Assembly (NCBI RefSeq): GCF_003112555.1
Contig: NZ_BEWB01000006.1
Location: forward strand, 1-64,000
Origin: Streptomyces coelicoflavus
Lineage (GTDB): Bacteria; Actinomycetota; Actinomycetes; Streptomycetales; Streptomycetaceae
DNA: 64,000 nt
Reading direction: 5' to 3'
The translations under genes were made by a program, and so were the position numbers. Shown here piece by piece: positions 57,927-64,000 of the stretch; positions within the stretch are counted from its first letter, which is position 1, and the number at the start of each line of letters is the position of its first letter. The notes under the pieces were generated by a model. It had not been told where the DNA came from. It worked only from the letters and a program-made list of their open reading frames with translations, and did no database searches.

Positions 57927-58736
57927 ATGGACCGCACCGCTTATTCACTCGTCGCCACCGACCTGGACGGCACGCTGCTCCGCGGCGACGACACCGTTTC
58001 CGAACGGTCGCTGGCCGCGCTGGCGCGCGTCGCCGGGGCGGGTGCGCGGCACCTGGTGGTGACGGGGCGGCCGGCCCCCCGGGTGCGTCCCTTGCTCGAC
58101 CGCCTCGGCTGCCAAGGACTCGCGGTGTGCGGCCAGGGCGCGCAGGTGTACGACGCCGGTGCGCACCGGATGCTGTGGTCGGTCACCCTCGACCGGGAAC
58201 TGGCCGAGACCGCCCTCGGCAAGATCGAGGCCGAGGTGGGCCAGGTGCACGCCGCCGTCGACCAGGACGGGGTCGACGGGCTGACGCTCATCGAGCCGGG
58301 CTACCTGATGCCCCACCCCACCCTGCCCGCGGTGCGTGTCGAGCGGCGCGAGGAACTGTGGGCCACACCGATCAGCAAGGTGCTGCTGCGCCACCCCGAC
58401 CTGACCGACGACGAGTTGGCGGCGACGGCGCGTGCGGTGGTCGGTTCCCTCGCGACGGTCACCATGTCGGGGCCCGGGACGGTGGAGCTCCAGCCGTGCG
58501 GCATCACCAAGGCGACCGGCCTGGCGCTGGCCGCCGAGCACCTGGGCCTTCGGCGGGAGCGGACGATCGCCTTCGGGGACATGCCCAACGACATCCCCAT
58601 GTTCCAGTGGGCGGCACACGGCGTCGCCATGGCCGGCGCCCACCCCGAACTCAAGGCGGTGGCCGACGAGGTCACCACGACGAACGAGGACGACGGCGTG
58701 GCCGTCGTCCTCGAGCGGATCTTCGGTACTTCCTAG
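57927..58736 (+). CDS. Cof-type HAD hydrolase
   Basis: 269 residues of the haloacid dehalogenase superfamily, Cof/IIB type. D12 and D14 in TDLDGTLL are the nucleophile and acid/base, TGRP is motif II, and IAFGDMPNDIPMF is motif IV. Likely a small-molecule phosphatase; the substrate is unknown. ATG 57927 starts the conserved region; an in-frame codon eight residues upstream is less likely. A repeat array follows immediately. Confidence 0.85.
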   Translation: MDRTAYSLVATDLDGTLLRGDDTVSERSLAALARVAGAGARHLVVTGRPAPRVRPLLDRLGCQGLAVCGQGAQVYDAGAHRMLWSVTLDRELAETALGKIEAEVGQVHAAVDQDGVDGLTLIEPGYLMPHPTLPAVRVERREELWATPISKVLLRHPDLTDDELAATARAVVGSLATVTMSGPGTVELQPCGITKATGLALAAEHLGLRRERTIAFGDMPNDIPMFQWAAHGVAMAGAHPELKAVADEVTTTNEDDGVAVVLERIFGTS

Positions 58737-58750
58737 TACTTCTTGGTCGC

Positions 58751-58871
58751 CGCGGCACTCCCGCGGCTCACCCGCGGCACTCCCGCGGCTCACCCGCGGC
58801 ACTCCCGCGGCTCACCCGCGGCACTCCCGCGGCTCACCCGCGGCTCACCCGCGGCACTCCCGCGGTACTGC
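58751..58871. repeat. 11-bp tandem repeat with a CCGCGG core
   Basis: Eleven 11-base units, alternating mainly between CGCGGCACTCC and CGCGGCTCACC. The first eight form four 22-base doublets (58751-58838); one CTCACC unit, one CACTCC unit and one diverged unit follow. Since each unit starts after C, CCGCGG recurs every 11 bases. The array fills the gap between the converging HAD and transglycosylase genes. It is not CRISPR (no spacers) and not part of a gene with normal codon use. Confidence 0.8.
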
Positions 58872-58905
58872 CGCGGCGGTACGGCTCGGTACGCGCCGAA
58901 GCGGC

Positions 58906-59406
58906 TCAGTACGCGCTGAAGACGTTGTCCATCGAGCCGTAGCGGTCGGCCGCGTAGTTGCAGGCGGCGGTGATGTTGGCGACCGGGTCGTACGGGTCCC
59001 AGGAGGTGCCGGGCACGTGGTACGCCTGGAAGGTCGGGTCGATCACCTGGAGCAGGCCCTTGGACGGGGTGCCGTTGATGGCGTTGATGTCCCAGTTGTT
59101 GATGGCGAGCGGGTTGCCGGACGACTCCCGCATGATGTTGCGGTAAATGCCGTCGTAGGTCCCGGGGATGCCGTGCTGCGCCATGATGTCGAGCGACTCG
59201 CGGATCCAGCCGTCGAGGTTGTCCGGGTACGACGTCGCCGTGGCGGCGGTCGTGGTCGTGGTGGTGGCGGCGGCCGGGGTGGCCGCGGACGCGGTGGCGG
59301 CGCCGATGAGCGGCAGCGCGAGCACCGCGGCACCGGTGCCGGCCACGGCGAGCTTGCGGGCGAGGCGGCCGGTACGGGCGTGACGGTTCTGACCGTTGGC
59401 AGACAT
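58906..59406 (-). CDS. secreted transglycosylase (SLT domain)
   Basis: 166 residues. A basic N-terminus and signal core (to about ASAATPA), a Thr/Ala linker, then a compact lytic transglycosylase-like domain. The catalytic Glu is E94 in the RNIMRESSGNP motif, followed by NAINGTPSKGLLQVI, the classical GLLQ block. It cleaves glycan strands of the wall outside the membrane. The leader carries a c-di-AMP riboswitch. ATG 59406 has an AGGAGAGG site. Confidence 0.88.
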   Translation of the reverse strand: MSANGQNRHARTGRLARKLAVAGTGAAVLALPLIGAATASAATPAAATTTTTTAATATSYPDNLDGWIRESLDIMAQHGIPGTYDGIYRNIMRESSGNPLAINNWDINAINGTPSKGLLQVIDPTFQAYHVPGTSWDPYDPVANITAACNYAADRYGSMDNVFSAY

Positions 59407-59422
59407 GCGGTGTCCCTCTCCT

Positions 59423-59606
59423 GACGCCTGCGAGGTGAGCTGTCGGGTTCGGGCGGGGAGGTGCCCGGCCGTGCCCTGACGGGTACGGCTTCACCCCGAG
59501 CCGCTCCGGTGGTGACCGGTGCGGCGACTTACCTGGGTCCCCCGCTCCTGCCCGCGAGTTTGTTGGGTGGATGACTGTGCGACGGGCGGTGGCAGGATTC
59601 GGCGTC
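59423..59606 (-). ncRNA. c-di-AMP riboswitch (ydaO/yuaA type)
   Basis: Minus-strand leader of the transglycosylase gene. The closing stem pairs GACGCC (59606-59601) with GGCGTC (59428-59423). Conserved blocks of the ydaO class are present in order: GCCGAATCC, GGAGCGGGGGACCCA, GGGGTGAA, GGGCACCTCCCC, then GACAGCTCACCTCGCAGGCG. The ribosome site AGGAGAGG begins two bases after the stem. In streptomycetes this class sits before wall-lytic genes such as rpfA and reduces expression when c-di-AMP is high. Confidence 0.9.
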
Positions 59607-60308
59607 CACCCGACAGGCCGGGAACGTATGCGAGAGCACATGTCCGGAACAAGTGCAGGAATCACCTAACGTGCCTGTTGACCTTGGTCTGAGCTGTTTG
59701 GGGCTCTTGATCCTTTGCTGCTGCCAAGTCCCAACTGGCTTGCGGGGCAAAGGGAGGGCACAGGTTGCGGCGAGGTTGCCCGGGGGCGTGTCGGAGTGAG
59801 CCAACTCACTGGCCCCAACAAGCACGACAAAACGGGCATTAACCTCAATCATTCGCCAACCGGCCACGAGCGGGGACGGCTTCGGGTGTCGAGTGAGGAG
59901 GAGGGGGAAGCGGGGGGTGGAGGGCGGTGCGGAGAGGGTGGCGCGGAGAGGGCGGGGGTGCGGCGCTGTGGATGTGGGCGCGGATGTGGGTGCGGGCGCG
60001 GGCGCGGGTGTCGATTGGGTGACGTTCTCGGAGTGCGGCCCGTTGGGAGGGGTGATGGGATCTTGGGCGGCGGTTTCCGGCCTGCCGGCCTCCCCGGGGC
60101 CGGTTCTGCCCCCCTGGCGATATCTATCAAAATCTGCTCATATCACCTGATCAAAAACATACCGTTCATGATCCGATACCGACCGGCCTGTAACCGTGGG
60201 CGCTAGCGGTGATCGAAACGTGACCGGATACGCTGACTTGAGTGGTGGCAGCGACCTATCGACAAACCAGGTAATCGCCAGTAGACACCAGCAGACAGGA
60301 GACCCCTC
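59607..60308. other. about 700-base non-coding region before the polyprenyl synthase gene
   Basis: No credible gene: frames here are G-rich low complexity. The left end should contain the promoter of the riboswitch transcript. AGTGAG-CCAA-CTCACT at 59795-59810 is a perfect 6-bp inverted repeat. A Gly/Arg-type GC repeat (alternating GCGGATG, GCGGGCGC units) lies at about 59940-60010. A distinctly AT-rich segment (60118-60180) precedes the polyprenyl synthase gene, with TGATCA at 60148-60153 and TGATC at 60169-60173. A TACGCT at 60229-60234 could be a -10 box. Confidence 0.5.
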
Positions 60309-61319
60309 GTGACCGTCGTCGGGCCGTTCGGGCTGAGCGTGCGGGACCAGGCTCTGGAAGCCGATGTCCAGGCCGGATTGGTTGCTGTCGAGGAAGGGTT
60401 GCTTGAGGCAACCAAAAGCGAGGTGCCGTTCATCACGGAGGCCGCCCAGCACCTGGTGCGGGCCGGCGGGAAACGGTTCCGGCCGCTGCTGGTGATGCTC
60501 TCGGCCCAGTTCGGCGACCCCTACGCCCCCGGGATCGTGCCCTCGGCCGTGGTCGTGGAGCTGACCCACCTCGCCACGCTGTACCACGACGACGTGATGG
60601 ACGAGGCCGCCGTGCGGCGCGGGGTGTCCAGCGCGAACACCCGCTGGGGCAACTCGGTCGCGGTCCTCACCGGTGACTTCCTCTTCGCCCGCGCCTCGCA
60701 GATCCTCGCCGACCTCGGGCCCGAGGCGGTCCGCGTGCAGGCCCTCGCGTTCGAGCGGCTGGTCACCGGTCAGATCCTGGAGACGGCGGGGCCGCAGGAC
60801 GGCCGCGACCCGGTCGACCACTACCTCGACGTGCTGGGCGGCAAGACGGGCTCGCTGGTGGCGGTCTCCTGCCGGTTCGGCGCGATGATGTCCGGCGCCG
60901 ACGAGACGGTGGTGGACGTGCTGACCCAGTACGGAGAGCGGCTCGGCGTCGCCTTCCAGCTCGCGGACGACGTCCTGGACATCGCCTCCGACTCCGACGA
61001 GTCCGGCAAGACGCCCGGCACGGACCTGCGCGAGGGCATCCCCACCCTTCCCGTCCTGCGGCTGCGCGAGCGGGCGGCCCGGCTGGGGCTCGCCGAGGAC
61101 CTCGCCCTGTGCGAGCTGCTCGACTCCGACCTGAGCGACGACGCCCGGCACGCCGAGGCGCTGCGCCTGCTGCGCGCCCACCCCGCGCTGGAGCAGGCGC
61201 GCCGGGACACCGTCCGGTACGCCAAGGATGCCCGCGCCGCGCTGGCCCCGCTGCGGGAGTGCGACGCGAAGGCCGCGCTGGTGGAGCTGTGCGACGCGGT
61301 GGTCCACCGGGCCGGATGA
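60309..61319 (+). CDS. long-chain polyprenyl diphosphate synthase
   Basis: 336 residues of the trans-isoprenyl synthase family. Both aspartate-rich motifs are present: DDVMD (94-98) and DDVLD (220-224), along with GGKRFRPLL. Probably makes the C35-C45 tail of menaquinone, given the bulky chain-length region and the nearby menaquinone genes, but product length cannot be read from sequence. GTG start after AGGAGACCCCTC. A separate small subunit, needed by some heptaprenyl synthases, is absent. Confidence 0.9.
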   Translation: MTVVGPFGLSVRDQALEADVQAGLVAVEEGLLEATKSEVPFITEAAQHLVRAGGKRFRPLLVMLSAQFGDPYAPGIVPSAVVVELTHLATLYHDDVMDEAAVRRGVSSANTRWGNSVAVLTGDFLFARASQILADLGPEAVRVQALAFERLVTGQILETAGPQDGRDPVDHYLDVLGGKTGSLVAVSCRFGAMMSGADETVVDVLTQYGERLGVAFQLADDVLDIASDSDESGKTPGTDLREGIPTLPVLRLRERAARLGLAEDLALCELLDSDLSDDARHAEALRLLRAHPALEQARRDTVRYAKDARAALAPLRECDAKAALVELCDAVVHRAG

Positions 61320-61621
61320 CCGCCCGCCGCCCCCGGCCCCCGCGCGGCGTGCGTGTCTGCCGCGCGCCGGACGTCGGGCGCCGTCCGCCGGGCGCCGTAC
61401 ACCGACCCCTACGGGCAGGCGGAGCCGTGGCACCTCCGTGTCATCCCGCAGGAGTACGCGGAGTTGAGCCCGCGGTCTGACGCTTGTGCTCCGCCGATTT
61501 GGTCAGATGGACACCACGGAAAAACACCAATCCTCACCGATTCGGGTGAGAATGGCGGCTGACGGGTGAACGAGTGCGAGGTCGCGAGACAGCCGCCGCC
61601 GACGACGGAGGTAGGGCACAC
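61320..61621. other. 302-base gap with coding-like remnant and an inverted repeat
   Basis: The plus-strand frame 61353-61562 begins with codon bias typical of this genome (through about 61475, product segment WHLRVIPQEYAEL), then loses it and has no ribosome site. It may be a decayed gene end or chance. CTCACC (61533-61538) and GGTGAG (61545-61550) form a hairpin 70 bases before the next gene, a possible operator. Confidence 0.35.
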
Positions 61622-62863
61622 ATGGCACCGATCGATTCCGACGACAACAGGACCGCCGGGGAGGGCGAGGAGCCGCGCGCCGGACGGCGCAAAGCCGCGC
61701 GGTACGTCGTCCCGGTCGCGGTGATGGGAGTGGCGGCCGCGACGATCGGGCTCGTGCCCGCGCTCGCCGACTCCGGGGACCCCGACCTGCCGAAGGTCAC
61801 CGCGGAGCAGCTCATCGAGAAGATCGCCAAGTCGGACGTCCAGCAGCTGTCCGGCACGGTGCGCATCAACACCGACCTGGGCCTGCCGGACCTCGGCGGC
61901 CTGGAGAGCGGCCTGATGTCCGGAATGTCCGGAGGTCCGGGCTCCGGCGGGGACGGCGAGGGCTCCGCCGCCGACCCGTCGGCCAAGCTCACCGCGCTGG
62001 TGTCGGGCAGCCACACGCTGCGCGTCGCGGCCGACGGCCCCGACCGGCAGAAGCTCTCCCTCATGGAGAACGCCGCCGAGTACAGCCTGATCCACAACGG
62101 CAAGGACGTCTGGGGCTACGACAGCCAGTCCAACGAGGTCTACCACTCCACCGCCCCCGACGGCGCCGAGCGGCCGGAGAAGGACGTGCCGGCCACCCCG
62201 AAGGACTTCGCCGAGGAGGCGCTCAAGTCGGTCGACGACACCACGTCCGTCACCGTCGGCGGCACCGCGCAGGTGGCCGGCCGGGACGCGTACCGCCTGG
62301 TCGTCGAGCCCAAGCAGGACGGTTCCACGGTCGGGGCGATCACCGTGGCCGTGGACGCCGAGACCGGCACCCCGCTGAAGTTCACGCTGACCCCGGCGAG
62401 CGGCGGCGCCGCCGTCGTGGACGTGGGCTTCACCAAGGTCAGCTTCGCGAAGCCGGACGCGTCGACGTTCGACTTCACGCCGCCCGCCGGAGCGAAGGTC
62501 ACCGAGGCCGACGAGTCCGGCGCGGCCGCCAAGGCCCCGGAGCACGGGCGCGAGGCCGAGGGCGACCTCGCCAAGGAGATGGACGGCCTCGAGGTGATCG
62601 GCGAGGGCTGGAACTCGATCGCCACCTTCGACACCGGCGCCCGGGGCGGCCTGCCGACGGGCGCCGAGGGCGGCGACCTGGGTGACCTCGGCGGCCTGGG
62701 CGGCTTCCTCGGCTCCTTCGGCGACCAGGTCAAGGGCGACTTCGGTTCGGGCACGGTCTTCAAGACCCGCCTGGTCAACGCCCTGATCACGGACGACGGC
62801 AAGGTCTACGCCGGAGCGGTCACCAAGGACGCGCTGGTGAAGGCGGCCGATGCGGCGAAGTAG
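61622..62863 (+). CDS. exported LolA-like / DUF2092-type protein
   Basis: 413 residues. A charged N-terminal tail and one uncleaved or signal-type helix (about 23-45), then a domain of repeated beta strands. The SHTLRVAADGPDRQKLSL and AYRLVVEPK segments look like the LolA/LppX half-barrel that carries lipids or lipoproteins. A Gly-rich insertion is near 100-120. ATG 61622 has GGAGG 10 bases upstream. It is followed after 53 bases by an ABC transporter, a pairing that suggests joint work in envelope lipid handling; function unproven. Confidence 0.7.
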   Translation: MAPIDSDDNRTAGEGEEPRAGRRKAARYVVPVAVMGVAAATIGLVPALADSGDPDLPKVTAEQLIEKIAKSDVQQLSGTVRINTDLGLPDLGGLESGLMSGMSGGPGSGGDGEGSAADPSAKLTALVSGSHTLRVAADGPDRQKLSLMENAAEYSLIHNGKDVWGYDSQSNEVYHSTAPDGAERPEKDVPATPKDFAEEALKSVDDTTSVTVGGTAQVAGRDAYRLVVEPKQDGSTVGAITVAVDAETGTPLKFTLTPASGGAAVVDVGFTKVSFAKPDASTFDFTPPAGAKVTEADESGAAAKAPEHGREAEGDLAKEMDGLEVIGEGWNSIATFDTGARGGLPTGAEGGDLGDLGGLGGFLGSFGDQVKGDFGSGTVFKTRLVNALITDDGKVYAGAVTKDALVKAADAAK

Positions 62864-62916
62864 GAAGTACGGCGTACCTCCACCCGTACGGCGAAGAGGA
62901 CGAAACGAGGGAGCCG

Positions 62917-63900
62917 ATGGCCGAACCGTCCGCCACGAAGCCGGAGCGCCCGGACGAGGAGAGCGCGGATGACGCCGTCATCGTCACCCGCGCGCTCACC
63001 AAGCGCTACCGCGGCGGACAACTCGCCGTCGACGGTCTGGACCTGACCGTCCCGGCGGGCAGTGTCTTCGGCTTCCTCGGTCCCAACGGCTCCGGCAAGA
63101 CCACCACCATCCGCATGCTCATGGGGCTGATCGAACCCACCTCGGGCAGTGCCCGGGTCCTCGGTCTGCCCATGCCGCGCGCGTCCCGCACCGTACTGCC
63201 CCGGGTCGGTGCCCTCATCGAGGGCCCGGCCCTGTACGGCTTCCTCTCCGGGCGCGACAACCTGCTGCGCTACGACGCCGCCGACCCGACCGCCGACCCG
63301 CGCACCCGGCGCGAGCGCGTCGCCGCGGCGCTCGACCGGGTGGGCCTCGCGGCCGCGGGCGGCAAGAAGGCGAAGGCCTACTCGCTCGGCATGAAGCAAC
63401 GGCTCGGCCTCGCCGCGGCGCTGCTCCAGCCGCGCCGGCTGCTCGTCCTGGACGAGCCGACCAACGGGCTCGACCCCCAGGGCATGCGCGAGATCCGCAG
63501 CCTCGTGCGCGAACTGGCCTCCGACGGCACCACCGTCTTCCTCTCCTCCCACCTGCTGGACGAGATCGAGCAGGTGTGCACCCACGCCGCCGTGATGGCG
63601 CGGGGGCGGCTGATCACCCAGGGCGCGGTCGCCGACCTGGCGGCCGGGGCACGCGGTCGGCTGGTCGTGACCACGCCGGACGCGGGCGACGCCGCCCGGG
63701 TGCTGAAGGAGCAGGGGGCCGCGGACGTGGTCGTCGACGGGGACCGGGTGACGGCGGAACCACCGGAGCGCGACCTCGCCGAGGTGAACGCGGCGCTGGT
63801 CGCGGCCCGGGTCCGGGTCCGGGGCTTCGCCGTGGAACGGGCGTCGCTGGAGGACGCTTTCGTGGCGCTGACGGGGGAGGGCTTCGATGTCGCGGGCTGA
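62917..63900 (+). CDS. ABC transporter ATP-binding protein
   Basis: 327 residues. Walker A GPNGSGKT (55-62), signature YSLGMKQR, Walker B LLVLDEPTNGLDP, and a switch His in SSHLLDE. A C-terminal extension of about 100 residues is typical of CcmA/DrrA-like exporters. The charged N-terminal 20 residues precede the fold. It overlaps the following permease gene by 14 bases. Substrate unknown. Confidence 0.9.
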   Translation: MAEPSATKPERPDEESADDAVIVTRALTKRYRGGQLAVDGLDLTVPAGSVFGFLGPNGSGKTTTIRMLMGLIEPTSGSARVLGLPMPRASRTVLPRVGALIEGPALYGFLSGRDNLLRYDAADPTADPRTRRERVAAALDRVGLAAAGGKKAKAYSLGMKQRLGLAAALLQPRRLLVLDEPTNGLDPQGMREIRSLVRELASDGTTVFLSSHLLDEIEQVCTHAAVMARGRLITQGAVADLAAGARGRLVVTTPDAGDAARVLKEQGAADVVVDGDRVTAEPPERDLAEVNAALVAARVRVRGFAVERASLEDAFVALTGEGFDVAG

Positions 63901-64000
63901 GGTACGGGGAGAGCCGGCCGAGGAGACACCGGCCGAGGAGACACCGGCCGAGGAGACACCGGTCGTGGTGCCTGCAGTGGTGCCTGCCGTGGTGCCGGGC
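63887..64000 (+). CDS. start of the ABC transporter permease, cut by the window end
   Basis: The ATG at 63887 lies in the end of the ATP-binding gene, and the frame is open to base 64000. The visible 38 residues (MSRAEVRGEP, then AEETP three times, then Val/Pro repeats) are a hydrophilic low-complexity tail. A membrane permease is inferred from gene order only. Confidence 0.55.
   Translation, partial: MSRAEVRGEPAEETPAEETPAEETPVVVPAVVPAVVPG
63916..63960 (+). repeat. 15-base tandem repeat, three copies
   Basis: GGCCGAGGAGACACC repeated exactly at 63916-63930, 63931-63945 and 63946-63960, coding AEETP units in the permease N-terminus. A 12-base GTGGTGCCTGC-type repeat follows up to the window end. 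Copy number is likely variable between strains. Confidence 0.85.

Noticed and set aside
58751..58871. Possible CRISPR array
   Set aside because: Units are contiguous 11-base repeats without spacers, and no cas gene is nearby.
59715..60206. 163-codon plus-strand frame in the riboswitch-polyprenyl gap
   Set aside because: Product is Gly/Arg low complexity, crosses an AT-rich island, and has no ribosome site or codon bias.

Overview
The window is a very GC-rich actinobacterial chromosome segment with strong G/C preference at third codon positions and frequent GTG starts. Gene content points to Streptomyces or a close relative: a 14-gene nuo operon with a Rex-type operator, a futalosine-pathway menaquinone gene, a Streptomyces-type Tad pilus locus, and a c-di-AMP (ydaO) riboswitch in front of a cell-wall hydrolase. 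No tRNA, rRNA, CRISPR array or antibiotic cluster was recognised.

Layout. 1-1 kb: the 3' part of an IS5-family transposase, split over two frames, abutting a barstar-like gene. 1-10.5 kb: an accessory stretch of membrane proteins, a type VII-secretion-like protein, a WXG100-like protein, and the first copy of a lipoprotein plus secreted-protein pair. 10.5-19.4 kb: a Tad (Flp) pilus operon (CpaB-, TadZ-, TadA-, TadB- and TadC-like proteins, Flp pilin, two TadE-like proteins, one TadG-like protein) that runs straight into copy 2 of the pair. 19.4-24.5 kb: a membrane Ser/Thr kinase, then a second WXG100-like operon headed by copy 3 of the pair. 24.8-28.6 kb: a LysM/BTAD membrane regulator overlapping the prepilin peptidase gene that the Tad system needs.

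28.6-36 kb: mqnC, an amidohydrolase-like shell protein without its metal site, menG, a PASTA protein, a GNAT acetyltransferase, a MenJ-type reductase, peptide deformylase and an NlpC/P60 hydrolase. 36-52.2 kb: nuoA-N, closed by a strong hairpin terminator. 52-64 kb: a Uma2-family protein, a RecQ-family helicase, an M56 peptidase, fumarylacetoacetase, a HAD phosphatase, an 11-bp periodic repeat, a transglycosylase under a c-di-AMP riboswitch, a long-chain polyprenyl diphosphate synthase, a LolA-like exported protein, and an ABC transporter whose permease runs off the window.

Two themes link the genes. The first is respiration: a polyprenyl tail synthase, MqnC, MenG and MenJ make and tailor menaquinone, and complex I reduces it. 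The second is the envelope: Tad pilus, WXG100-like proteins, kinase, PASTA protein, hydrolases and lipoproteins. The most intriguing undescribed element is the lipoprotein/secreted-protein pair. It occurs three times within 20 kb, twice upstream of a WXG100-like gene and once at the end of the Tad operon.
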